Notes under the pieces: model-generated
Databases searched by the model: none
What the model was told of the DNA's origin: nothing
What the model saw: only the letters and a program-made list of their open reading frames with translations
Assembly: GCA_037176705.1 (NCBI GenBank)
Contig: CM073887.1
Coordinates: 22,695,501-22,759,500 of the forward strand
Reading direction: 5' to 3'
Length of the DNA: 64,000 bases
From: Molossus alvarezi
Lineage: Eukaryota; Chordata; Mammalia; Chiroptera; Molossidae
Program-made: the position numbers and the translations under genes
In this document: in pieces, positions 34,760 through 45,379 of the stretch
Numbering within the stretch: position 1 is the first letter of the stretch
Layout of the letters: each line of letters starts with the position of its first letter

Positions 34760-35939
34760 ATAAAGATTTTAGTATCACTCATTTAGATTATTGGAAACAA
34801 CCTAAGGTCCCTAAACCTTGACAATCTGAACTATATATTTCCGTTCCAAAAACAGCAGTCTTCTAAATCAGAAGGGAGAAGAATTGAGAGTTCTTTGTAA
34901 AGAAAAGAAAAAAGGAAAGAAAAGAAAATAACAGATGCTAGATTTCATGTTAAAGGCAACACAGAAACAGTGTCAACTTCAAAATGGTTTCTTTCTGAAG
35001 TAAAATGTGGTTAGTAAACAAGAAATTACCATTTAGGAAAAATGTACTCTAATTTCTGAGATCTAAATGAGATTACTGGGAGTTCTGTAATCAGCAACTA
35101 TGGAAGAAATAGCTGGGAAAAATTATTTTATGTTACATAGTAAAATTAAAATGGCTTTACTCCTCTGCTAAATCCAATTTCTCTTAATGGGAGATTGTTA
35201 GACAGTTTAACTTTGTGTTTAAGCCTTACAACTGTATTTTGCTTATGTCATTTTTACCCAGTTGAGAAAAAACTAATATAGAAAGTAACACATGGTAGAA
35301 ATGGTCTAGTCCTAGTTCTATGAGTCATAATTGTAGAAGCTTAGAAGGCAAAAAAGAAAGAAAGAAATGATTGAAGTCCTGGAAAAATTAGGTAAGATTA
35401 ACTTAAGTGGAAATAAGTTTGATAAGCCACCCACAGACTATATAGTACACATTTATTTCAGTCTTTCTGTTTTGTTCTATACAGGTAGATAAGAATTAAG
35501 AATATATTGAGAATAAAAATTTTCCTTGTAATTAATTCTCCATCAACCATTATTAACCAAGGTGCTAGTATACAAAGTGAGCAAACACATTTTGTGTGTT
35601 TCTTTTTTAGGTTCCCAAATATTTGGCTGCTAGGAAATCAAAGTGAACTTACTTTTTTTTAGTACTAATAAATTAATTTGAAATTATGATCATTCAGACA
35701 AGCTAGGTAAATTTTACTTTTTCAATAGAAAGAATGAAAGATCAGAGCCACATCTTCTGAGTTTTCAATTCCAAATCCAAAAACTAGTATAACTGGCTGT
35801 GTGTATAGAATGGACGGTGGCTAGGCAAGAATAAAAGCAAAGAGACCATTTAGGATAAACCTGAAATAGCCTATGCAAGATGGAAGCTGAGTGGGAAAGA
35901 AAAGGATTTAAGAAATGAAAAAAAAAAAAACAAAAACAT

Positions 35940-35945
<6 letters not shown>
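34760..35945. other. intergenic DNA, no feature
   Basis: AT-rich, with short GAAA-rich patches near 34900 and 35350. Confidence 0.55.
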
Positions 35946-35970
<25 letters not shown>

Positions 35971-36010
35971 TATATTATATATAGAGAGAAAGAGAGACAG
36001 AGAGAGAGAG
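35946..36010. repeat. (CA)n and (GA)n simple repeats
   Basis: About 12 CA units, then a short TA-rich gap and an impure GA run. Confidence 0.9.
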
Positions 36011-36087
36011 GTAGACATGCTATTTACTAAGGTGGAGGGTGGAGATGACTGGCATTGGGCCAGGGGAATTACAAAATCAAGGAGTTG

Positions 36088-36327
36088 TACTGGCCAGTTT
36101 TGCTCAGTGGTTAGAGCATTGGTCTTCGGACCAAAGAGTCTTGGATTTGATTCGAATCAAGGGCATGTACCTGGGTTGCGGTTCAGTACCTGGCCCTGGA
36201 TGGGGGCCCCGGATGGGGTTGTGCAGTATCTCTCTTACATTGATGTTTCTCTCTCTCTCTCTCTCTCTTCCCCCACCTCCCACTCTATCTGAAGATAAAT
36301 GGAAAAATATCCTCAGGTGAGGATTAA

Positions 36328-36358
<31 letters not shown>
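36088..36358 (+). mobile_element. type A-like VES SINE with (AAT)n tail
   Basis: Perfect 17-bp TSD ACAAAATCAAGGAGTTG at 36071-36087 and 36359-36375. The tail has grown into about ten AAT units. The first few head bases are missing. Confidence 0.94.
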
Positions 36359-36363
<5 letters not shown>

Positions 36364-37109
36364 ATCAAGGAGTTGCTTCACTGACTTGTTACTGGCCTAG
36401 CTCCTGAAGGCATATGATTTCTTTTTTTTCATCTGTAGATGGTGAAGAGGAGACTCAAGGCCAAGTCTGGGGTTTTTTGAGTACAAGGGAGGTAAGGGGA
36501 AGAGAAGGAACTGTCAAAGAGGTTGAGAAAGTTAGGGCAATGATGTAGATAGAAAATAGAAGTAGGGAGTCACTGAAGCCAAGGGAGGAAAGCGACTCAA
36601 GAAGGAGGAAAATGATCAGGATATGGCTGTGCTTACTCATGACCCTGGTTAATAAGATATCAGCTAATGGAAAATTATGAGACATATCTGCACTGGTGGC
36701 TGCACCTGTGAATGAAATTGCATTTCTGTCACAGCTACATTCATATGTTATTCCCACCCTTCTTTCCCCACCAAATTTCGGTTATCTGTCACAAAATTGA
36801 TGATGGTACATTTGTTGTTCCTTACTGTATTTCTCTTTATTTTAAATAACACTGAAAGGTCTTACATAATTAGAAAAGTAAATCATGTGAATTGTAGAGA
36901 GTTTGGAAAATGTAAATAAGTTCAAAAATGAAAAAATAAACATATACACCCATAACTGCAACACCAGAGATACCATCTGCATCATTAGCTGTATATATGT
37001 ATTCCCACTAAATAAATGTGTATTACAAAATGGAGATCATACTCAACATACTGCTTGTAGCCAGCTTTTTTTCACTTAGAAATATATCATTAACATTTTC
37101 TATGTCACT

Positions 37110-37560
37110 AAATAAGCTTTTTAAAATTAAATTTATTGGGGCACTGGCCAGTTTGGCTCAGCAGTTAGAGCATTGGCCCACAGACCAAAGAGTGACGGGT
37201 TCAATTCCCAGTCAAGGGCACGTACCTGGGTTGCAGGTCTGATCCCCAGCCCCAATCGGGGTCATACAGAGGCAACCCATCAATGTGTCTCTCTCACATT
37301 GATGTTTCTTCCCCACCCCCCTCTCCCTCCCTTCAAAGATCCCTCTAGCTAAAGATCAATGGAAAAATATCTTCAGGTAAGGATTAACAACAGTAACAAC
37401 AAAAATTTAATTTACTGGGGTGACATTGGTTAATAAAATTATATAGGTTTTAAGTGTACAATTCTATAGTACATCTTCTCTATATTGCATGTGTGTTTAC
37501 AACCACCGTCAAATCTGCTTCTGTCACCATATATTTGATCCTCTTTACCCTTTATTATGT
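37110..37560 (-). mobile_element. L1 3'-end fragment (antisense) split by a SINE
   Basis: AAATTTATTGGGG before the SINE and TTTACTGGGGTGACATTGGT, TAAGTGTACAATTCTATAGT after it match the reverse of a laurasiatherian L1 3' end. Confidence 0.65.
37141..37402 (+). mobile_element. VES SINE nested in L1
   Basis: Flanks AAATTTATTGGGG and ATTTAATTTACTGGGG are a diverged TSD. The end is ATATCTTCAGGTAAGGATTA. Confidence 0.88.
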
Positions 37561-37717
37561 GGTAGCCACCATATTGTTGTTTATCTAAATAGGCTTTTAA
37601 ACATGACCTTGGTGACTGTATATTATTACATTATTGACTAGACCATAATTTAACCAATCTTTTATTGTTTAAATTCAAGTCATTTCCAATGTTTTGCTAT
37701 TATAAATATCATAAAGT

Positions 37718-37928
37718 TAAGAGCATAGGCTTTTGACATATAACATATCTGACTTAAATTCTACTTTCATGAGTTATTGGCTGTGTGCTCTTGAAAAATT
37801 ATTGAACAAATTATTAAAGTTTCAGTTTTCTTATCTATAAAATGACTACAACAGTAGTACCCTTTGTAAAGATTACAGATGAAGTATTTAGCATGGCAAC
37901 CAAAAGCAGTTAGTGCTTAATAAATGTA
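37718..37928 (+). repeat. MIR SINE
   Basis: AGAGCATAGGCTTTTGACAT, GGCTGTGTGCTCTTG, TCAGTTTTCTTATCTATAAA and AGTGCTTAATAAATGTAAG give the complete MIR order. Confidence 0.8.
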
Positions 37929-37933
37929 AGCCA

Positions 37934-38185
37934 GCCCTAGCCGGTTTGGCTCAGCAGTTAGAGCATTGGCCCAAAGACCAGAGTCGCAGGTTTGATTCCG
38001 GTCAAGGGCACATACCTCGGCTGCGGTTCATCACTGGCCCTGGTAGGGTGGTGCAGGAGGCAGCCACTCAATTTGTTCCTCTCACACTGGTGTTTCTCTC
38101 TCTCTCTCTCCCCCTCCCATTCTATCTGATGATAAATGGAAAACTGTCCTCAGGTGGGGATTAAAAATTTTTAAAAATAAAAAAT
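37934..38185 (+). mobile_element. type A-like VES SINE at a MIR 3' end
   Basis: TSD AATAAATGTAAGCCA / AATAAACGTAAGCCA just before 37934 and at 38186-38200. Confidence 0.9.
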
Positions 38186-38559
38186 AATAAACGTAAGCCA
38201 TTACTATTACAGTAATTAAATCATGTTAAATGACTATATCTTTAATTTTTGAAAAAATATATAAAAGTTTTTCTCATCAATTTAACTATTTACTGTTCTA
38301 TTTACCAGCTAATCTGGTTAGCATTTGGGGCATCCATATAATCTTTGATTCAGTCACAAACTCTATTAATTTCTTGGACCAAAAAAGGTAACTCTTGACA
38401 ATAGGTTCTTCTTTGCTCACTCAAACCATCAGGAATTCATGAAGCAAAACAATTTAACTGAGTTTTTCAGAATCAGAATCTCAGATACAATTCTTCCATA
38501 TTACATAAAAAGCACTAATCTGTTAAAGTATATCAAAAAGAATCTAAGACTAAACACAA

Positions 38560-38850
38560 CAGACTGGTACAAACTCCTGCTCTGCCTGCTCAGCTCCTAC
38601 TAACTATTGCCTACTTCCTTTCTGAAGGCTAAGCAAAGTTCATGCAGCCTCTAGGAGGATGAATAGAGTGACTAAATTCCATCTTGCCTAATACAACAGC
38701 CCCATCATCCTAGACCCTCCCCCAGCATGCCCCAACTACTCAGACCGCACTAGGTTTCCAACCTTATCAGATCCTTTTCCTCCTGTGTCAAAGAACTATT
38801 CTGACTTCTTTTGTAATAAAATCACTTCTTTTGTAATAAAATGACTTCTT
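38560..38850 (+). repeat. possible old LTR with duplicated poly(A)-signal unit
   Basis: C-rich unique-looking sequence ends in two copies of a roughly 20-bp unit, each with TTTTGTAATAAAAT (38807-38846). A third copy follows the next SINE. The family was not recognised. Confidence 0.35.
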
Positions 38851-39120
38851 GCCCTGGCCAGTTTGGCTCAGCGGTTGGAGCGTCAGCCTGCGGTACAGAG
38901 AGACCAGGGTTCAGTTCCCACTAAGGGCACGTACCTCGGTTGCAGTTTGTCCCCGGCCCTGGTTGGTCCTGCGGGTGGCAGCCACTCGATGTGTCCCTTT
39001 CACGTCGATGTTTCTCTCTCTCTCTCTCTCTCTCTTCCTCTCTCTCCCTCCCGCTCTATCTGAACAAAAAATGGAAAAAATGTCCTCGGGTGAGGATAAA
39101 AAATAAAAATAAAATAAAAT
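38851..39120 (+). mobile_element. type A VES SINE, near-consensus
   Basis: TSD AAAATGACTTCTT at 38838-38850 and 39121-39133. (CT)n middle and AAAAT-rich tail. Confidence 0.94.
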
Positions 39121-39156
39121 AAAATGACTTCTTTTGTAATAAAATGTCTTGGTCAC

Positions 39157-39273
39157 GACCAACCAGGGCCGGGGACAAACTGCAACCGAAGTACGTGCCC
39201 TTAGCGGGAACCGAACCCGGGTCTCTCTGGACCGCAGGCAGACGCTCTAACCGCTGAGCCAAACTGGCCAGGG
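39157..39273 (-). mobile_element. tailless, 3'-truncated type A VES SINE
   Basis: Only the first 117 bp of the element remain, from GCCCTGGCC to the GGCCCTGGTTGGTC region. There is no A-tail, yet a TSD CTTGGTCAC is present at 39148-39156 and 39274-39282. The sequence is near-consensus, so the copy is young. Confidence 0.9.
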
Positions 39274-39380
39274 CTTGGTCACCTTTTTATCACTGAAAAT
39301 TCTTCAGGGTTCCTACATGTAAGCTATTTGAATCAAAAGTTTTGGCCAGAAGATGTTTTGGACAAAAGCAAGAGCAGCCA

Positions 39381-39639
39381 GCCCTGGCCAGTTTGGCTCA
39401 GCGGTTAGAGCATCGGCCTGCGGTCCGGAGAGACCCAGGTTCGGTTCCCGCTAAGGGCACGTACTTCGGTTGCAGTTTGTCCCCGGCCCTGGTTGGTCAT
39501 GCGGGTGGCAGCCACTCGATGTGTCCCTTCACGTCGATGTTTCTCACTCTCTCTCCCTTCCTCTCTCTCCCTCCCATTCTATCTGTACAAAAAATGGAAA
39601 AATATCCTCGGGTGAGGATAAAAAAAAAAAAAAAAAAAA
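39381..39639 (+). mobile_element. type A VES SINE, near-consensus
   Basis: TSD AAAGCAAGAGCAGCCA at 39365-39380 and 39640-39655. Pure A-tail of about 20 bp. Confidence 0.95.
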
Positions 39640-39655
39640 AAAGCAAGAGCAGCCA

Positions 39656-40439
39656 GATAACCTCTCCACTCTACCTCCACTCCCCAAAAATAACCCCTTT
39701 ATTTTGTGGATTGTGGGTTGTCTACTGTGATCTCTTTCTGCTGGGTTTCTAGTGTGCAAAGGAAGGTAGAGACAGTGCAAGTACTATGTTTACACAGCCT
39801 TTATTTCTATTTACAAAATCTCTCTGTGGAGTTTGCAAAGTTTTTTTTTTTCTTCCTTTTTTTTCACTGCTGCACCTGTCGATCCAACTCTAACCATCAG
39901 CTAAAGAGCATTAAGGTCTGAAGTCAGTTTCTGATGGGGGAAGTGGGAGGGGTACCCATCAAACTGGTTTGACTGCCTGAAGATGACTGATCACCCCAGT
40001 TTTAGAAAAAAAAAATGGAACATACAAATAATATCAGTCTTTGGATTTCCCAACACTGAAATAAAGTTTGAGGGCTGAGAACAACTACAAATACACTTTC
40101 ACTTTTTAACCATTTTAGGACTGCCATGTAAGACATAGCTTTAGAGAGCTGCATTGTTCTTATCGACATTACAGACTCGACTGTGCCCTTTGGATTGAAA
40201 GAGTTAGTATGTCCCCAAGCACCTAAACCAATTGCCAGTCACTTTGACAAGAAAGAAAATGAGTCTCTTGGGCCTGTGAGTCCATGAAATTTAAGTGCTA
40301 GCATTTTGCTTCCTAATTTAGTAAAAAACAAAAGAAACAGTATACTTAAATAAACATTATTCCTGTAGTTCCCTAAAGAATTAATTTAAAATAATGAAAA
40401 AAAGAGAATTCAACTCTATTTGAGTCCAGTTTTCTACAT
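39656..40439. other. intergenic DNA, no feature
   Basis: Nothing recognised. Confidence 0.5.
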
Positions 40440-40545
40440 TCTTATTTAATGCCTGAGTTTTCATTTCATCTGTAAAACAGGGCTAATAATACCTACCAAA
40501 TAGTATTGTTCTAATTAATGATCAAGTGAGAAAAGGATTACCAGT
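40440..40545 (+). repeat. MIR SINE 3' part
   Basis: TTTTCATTTCATCTGTAAAA and CAGGGCTAATAATACCTACC are MIR core and tail. Confidence 0.65.
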
Positions 40546-40743
40546 AGTAGATTTGGTAATCACTTTAAGAAGAAAGTTTGAATATTTATAATATAATGAA
40601 CCTATAATATAAGAGAAAACACAATTTTTCTTTAAGAATCACACAAACTTTATAACTTAGTGTTTTTCTTAACCAGTGTGGCATTAGTAATAAATATCCT
40701 CATACTTGGAAAGATATGAATGATTCTTATCTTCAGGGTCACT

Positions 40744-40995
40744 TTTTTTTTTTTTAATTCCTCACCCCAGGATATTTTTCTATTTATCATCAGATAGAGT
40801 GGGAGGGAGGGAGAGAGAGACACTCAGAGATAAACATCGATGTGATAGAGCCACATCAACTGTTTGCCTCCCACACGACCTGACCAGGGCCCGGGACGAA
40901 GTGCAACCGAGGTACGTGCCCTTGACCAGAATCAAACCCGTGATTCATTGGTCCATAGGCCGATGCTCTAACCGCTGAGCCAAACTGGCCAGGGC
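40744..40995 (-). mobile_element. VES SINE
   Basis: T-run, CTCACCCCAGGATATTTTTC, AACTGGCCAGGGC end. No clear TSD. Confidence 0.9.
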
Positions 40996-41019
40996 ATGAT
41001 CATAAATTTCTAAATGGGC

Positions 41020-41393
41020 AATCAGCATGGTAGTCATGCCCCAGGCTTAGCAACTTCTTTAGTAAAGACATCTTTACCTTAAGCAAGCCCTGCCTATTAT
41101 TTCTGTGCATCGAGATTAACACCCTTTAAAATGCCCCTTTTTGGACCCCTCCTTCTTAAGGGGAACACCCTTAAGAGAGAATATAATCTTAACTATCATG
41201 TAATCCAATTCCCACCTTGCATTCTCCCACCTTCATGTACTTTTCCTTACATTCATGAGAAGAAGAAAAAAAACTGCAAAAATGTTGTTCTGCAGAACAT
41301 TTGAGAGCTTGCTCCACAGTATATATCATCAGGGTGGCTCAAATAAACTCTTAGAAAAATTCTCTACAGGTTTGGCTGTTTCTTACCTCAACA
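41020..41393 (+). repeat. ERV LTR-like sequence
   Basis: The right part (GAGAGCTTGCTCCACAGTAT, CTCAAATAAACTCTTAGAAA, GTTTGGCTGTTTCTTACCTC) looks like the poly(A)-signal R/U5 end of a retroviral LTR closing in CA. The left limit is uncertain. No viral gene is attached. Confidence 0.5.
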
Positions 41394-41599
41394 GTATTTA
41401 TTGAATGTATTCTATGTGAAAAACACTGTGCCCTCAAGGAGTTTAAGATCTAATGGGTGGGGGCAGGTAGCGAATGTTCTCTATAAATAATCAGATGGTA
41501 AATATCTTTTATTTTTTGGACTATATGGTCTCTGTCACAACTACTCAACTGCCATTGTAGCAGGAAAGCAGCCATGGACACTACCTAAACCAATGAGGA

Positions 41600-41927
41600 T
41601 GGCCTTGTCCAAGTAGTTCAGTTGGTCAGAGTGACCTCCCAATATGCCAAGGTCTTGGGTTTGATCCCCAGTCAGGGTACATGCTAGAATCAACCGACAA
41701 ATGCATAAATAAGTGGGACCAAAAAAAAAAAAATTTGATGTTTCTCTCTCTCCCTTCTTCTCTCTCTCTAAAATCAATTTCTAAAAAAATTAGCCCTGGC
41801 CAGTGTGGCTCAGTTGGTTGGAGTGTCATTCTGGACACCAAAAGTTACAATGTTTGTCTCTCTCTCGCTGCCTCTCCCTCCCTCCCTCTCTCTAAACTCA
41901 ATTTTTTTTAAAAAAAAAGCACCACAA
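41600..41927 (+). mobile_element. composite SINE: type C followed by a deleted VES
   Basis: A type C unit (41600-41790) is followed by a VES head (GCCCTGGCCAGTGTGGCTCAG at 41793) that jumps to its CT tract and tail. One 12-bp TSD AAACCAATGAGG (41588-41599, 41928-41939) encloses both. Either a dimer moved as one RNA or the second copy entered the tail of the first. Confidence 0.75.
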
Positions 41928-41959
41928 AACCAATGAGGGGAGTGTGTTCCTAAAACATT

Positions 41960-42137
41960 ACTTATGAACATTAAAATTTGAATTTCACATAATTTTCATG
42001 TCATAAAACATTATTCTTCTTTGGATTTTTTTTTCAATGATCTAAAAATAAAAAAAATTTTTTTTAGCTTGTGGGCCATACAAAAAGAGGTGGCAGACTA
42101 GATTTGGCCCATGGGCAATGGTTTGCTGATCCCTGGT
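41960..42137 (-). mobile_element. nonautonomous hAT-type DNA element
   Basis: AGCTTGTGGGCCATACAAAA, TTTGGCCCATGGGCAATGG and TTTGCTGATCCCTGG are the reverse of a common mammalian element starting CAGGGGTTGGCAAAC. The far end is not clear. Confidence 0.65.
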
Positions 42138-42269
42138 CCAATAAATGGACAGATAGTTCATTCAGAAGCACTTTGAAGTCCTATCCTTAACTCCAAAATA
42201 ACCTACCACACTGCTGCCACTTTGACAGGATTTGTGATTGATTTATCCTATAGAAGGTAGACTTTCATT

Positions 42270-42385
42270 CACTTATTATTCATCAAATATTTACTCAGTG
42301 CCTACCTTATTCTAAATCTATGCCAAGCACTGAGGATACAGCTATGAAGAGGTCAGAAAAGGTGACTGTTCTTGGAAAAAAATTA
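42270..42385 (+). repeat. L2 fragment
   Basis: CAAATATTTACTCAGTGCCT and TGCCAAGCACTGAGGATACA are typical L2 3' sequence. Confidence 0.6.
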
Positions 42386-43179
42386 CCATTTTGCAACTAC
42401 CACTGTAAAGTGATACAAGAATTATTAAAGAATGCTAAAACCAATGGGTGAAAGATTGTTGAAGAACTAAATATTTACATGTTCTCAAAAGATCAATATG
42501 AATGAACTATCAAGGGGTAAAGGTATCTTTACAATGAAGCAATCTGATATACTCCATCTTAACCAAATGATCAAACTTAGCATCACTATAGCATAAACTA
42601 GTATTAGGTGTCTCCTGATCTGATGTAATGAGAAGTACAACACTTATGTTAATATTCTTGACAAAAACAGGTTGTAGAAGATTCTATAAGACAAGGAGCC
42701 TGGACTCTTTAAAAATATAGATGTCATGAAAAATGAAAAAAAAATCAAAAGGAGGGGACACTGTTATAGATTAAAGATTTTAAAAGACTTAATCAAATGT
42801 AATGGATAATTCTTGACTGGATCCTGGACTAGGAAAAAAAGAGCCATAAGGGGCAACGGGGGGAAATTGAACATGGACTGCAAATTAAATAACAGTATCT
42901 TAGAAATAGTAAATATTTTAGAGTAATAATGGTATTGTGGTTAAGCAGGAATGAGTACTTGTTCTTAGGAGATTCAAACTGAAGTATTTAGGAGTGAAAT
43001 GTGGTATCTGCAACTTTTGAATGGTTCAGAAAAATATTAATACACTTTTGACCTTCTGTATGTGTGGGTTTTGCAAAACAATTTTTATGTTGTTAACATA
43101 TATAGTTATGCCTATAATGGTTGTGTCTATACTGAACATGTACTAACTTTTTTTTCTTGTCATTATTCCCTAAACAATA

Positions 43180-43386
43180 CAGTATAATAACAATTTATAT
43201 AGCATTTACATTGTGCTAGATATTAAAGTAATCTAGAGATGATTTAAAGTAGATGGAAGGATGTGCATAGGTTATATGCAAATATTACATGCACCATTTT
43301 ATATAAGGGATTTGAGCATCCTCAGATTTTTATATTTGAGGGGGTCCTGGTACTAATCCCTCATGGATACTGAGGAATGACTATAC
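43180..43386 (-). mobile_element. Tigger-family DNA element, 3' half
   Basis: TATATGCAAATATTACATGC, TATAAGGGATTTGAGCATCC, GAGGGGGTCCTGGTACTAAT and the end GATACTGAGGAATGACTATA resemble a TcMar-Tigger relic. Confidence 0.65.
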
Positions 43387-43629
43387 ATATATAAAGAGAG
43401 AAGTTAAGCTAATGTGATAAATTTTAACAATTGAAGACTAGGTGAGGGTATATGGGTATTCATTGCACTATTTTTTTAGCTGTTCTATAGGTTTAAAATT
43501 TTTCAAAATAAAAATTGGGAAATTTTTTAAGTTAAAAGAGCTAAAACAAACAAAAAATTCCTGTCCTATGAAATTTATATTCCAGAGGGTAAGTCAGGCA
43601 ATAAACCAGAAGTAAATAAGTAATTTAAA

Positions 43630-44340
43630 ACCATTTACAGATTATAAATAGGGTTATGTGATAGACAGTAGTTGGGTAGAGGGCTATTTTGGGTATTGTA
43701 TTCAGAAAAAACATCCCTGTGGAGGTATGAGTTCAGCTGAGATCCTCAAGGTGACCCAGCTGTGTCAAATGCCAGTAGAAAAAGTATTCCAGGACTGGCA
43801 AAGAAAGTTTACATTTTTGAATAAAGATGCAAAATATGCAAAAAACATTAATACTGATGCAAAAAATATATAAATAAAAGAGAAAGCAGAGGAGAGAAAG
43901 ATATTTAAGCTCTCTTTGAACTGTTGGAATGGTGGGAACAGAATGATTTGAGATGTGATCTGTGTGGAAGGGGAAAAAATAAAATTTGCTGCTTAAAAAA
44001 AAGGAAAAAAAAAATTCTAGGATTCTAGGTTAAGGAAACAGCAATTGCAAAGGCAAATGTGTCATGAAATAAATAGGAGAGGTGCAAGCAGGAGCCAGAT
44101 TACATACACTATAGGACATTATTAAGAGTTTGGATTTTATTTAAAATCCAGTGAAAGATGTTTGCACAACTTTGTGAATAATATACTTTAAAAGTGAATT
44201 TTATGATATGTGAATTATATCCCAATAAAAAAGTATTTAATTGAAGTAAAAATAAATTCAATGAGAATTCACTGAAGATTTTAAGCAGGAACGTGACATG
44301 ATTTAATATACCTTTAAAGTTCACTCCGGCTGACTGCTAT
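43630..44340 (+). repeat. L2 LINE fragments
   Basis: Scattered L2-like blocks such as TGAGTTCAGCTGAGATCCTC, ATTAAGAGTTTGGATTTTAT and GCAGGAACGTGACATGATTT. Strongly decayed, no frame. Confidence 0.55.
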
Positions 44341-44349
44341 TTCCTTTTT

Positions 44350-44567
44350 TTTTTTTTTTAATTTTTTCTTTATTGATTTTAGAGAGAGGAAGGGAGAGGA
44401 AGAGAGAATCAGAAACATCGACAAAAGAGAACATCCATCACCGCCTCCTGCATGCCTCGCACCGGGGACTAGTCCCACAACCTGGGCATGTACCCCTACC
44501 ACGAATCAAACAGACCACCTCCTGGTGCATGGGTTGACGCTCAACCACTGAGCCACACTGGCCAGGC
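44350..44567 (-). mobile_element. type B VES SINE
   Basis: TSD ACTGCTATTTYCTT at about 44334-44347 and 44568-44581. It begins TTTATTGATTTTAGAGAGAG. Confidence 0.9.
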
Positions 44568-44685
44568 TACTGCTATTTTCTTAAGTCACATATCCTTACT
44601 ACCTTGCCTTAGGGTTCCAAATGTGTCTGATATCCCCCAAAATATAAGGGCCTGAATCATGGGATTGGTATCCAATTTGTTTTTA

Positions 44686-44904
44686 AAAATATGTTTTATT
44701 GATTTTTTTAGAGAGAGAGAGAAGAAGGGAGAGGGAGAGAGTGATAGAAACATCAGTGAGAGAGACACATCAATTGGCTGCCTCCTGCAGGCCAGCCACT
44801 GGGGATCGAGCCAGAAACCCAGGAATGTGCCCTGACCAGGAATCAAACAGGCAACCTCTTGGTCCATGGGTCAACACTCAACCACTGAGCCACACCAGCT
44901 GGGC
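44686..44904 (-). mobile_element. type B VES SINE
   Basis: TSD TCCAATTTGTTTTTA at 44671-44685 and 44905-44919. Confidence 0.92.
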
Positions 44905-45057
44905 TCCAATTTGTTTTTATATTCTTCAGAATATCAACTCCAGTGCCTTACTCATGTTTTATTTTTGGAAAATATTTGCTTAATGAAATAATTAACAAAG
45001 GAAAAACCACATCTCAATGATAACTATATATTCTGTAAGTTTTACACAATTTACATA

Positions 45058-45238
45058 TGTGGCCAGGTAGCTCAGTTGGTTTGAGCATCATTCTCATACA
45101 CTAAGGTTGCAGATTAGATCCCCACTCAGGACACAAACAAGAATCAACTAGTGAAATCATAAATAAGTGGAACAACAAATTGATGTTTCTCTTTCTCTCT
45201 CTCTCTTTAAAATCAATAAATAAACATTAAAAAAAAAA
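45058..45238 (+). mobile_element. type C (old) VES-related SINE
   Basis: GGCCAGGTAGCTCAGTTGGT, then AAGTGGAACAACAAATTGAT and AAAATCAATAAATAAAC. Confidence 0.78.
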
Positions 45239-45259
45239 AGATATCAGTGTCCCAATAGA

Positions 45260-45379
45260 CAAGGGTGGCCAAAAGTAGGTTAATAATAATAAATAATTCA
45301 ATAATTAATTTTTAAAAATACAAATATGAACTGTGTTTCATGTACTCACAACTGTAAACCTACATTTGCCGGCCCCCTG
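45260..45379 (-). mobile_element. mariner-type MITE, third copy
   Basis: AGGGTGGCCAAAAGTAGGTT at one end and CTACATTTGCCGGCCCCCTG at the other. Its ACTCACAACTGTAAACCTA is the reverse of the copy at 21976. Length again 120 bp, TA on the right side. Confidence 0.83.

Noticed and set aside
39342..39752. Repeated small proteins beginning like MAQRLERRPAVQRDPGSVP
   Set aside because: This peptide recurs at more than 20 places because it is a translation of the VES SINE head and middle. It is not a gene family.
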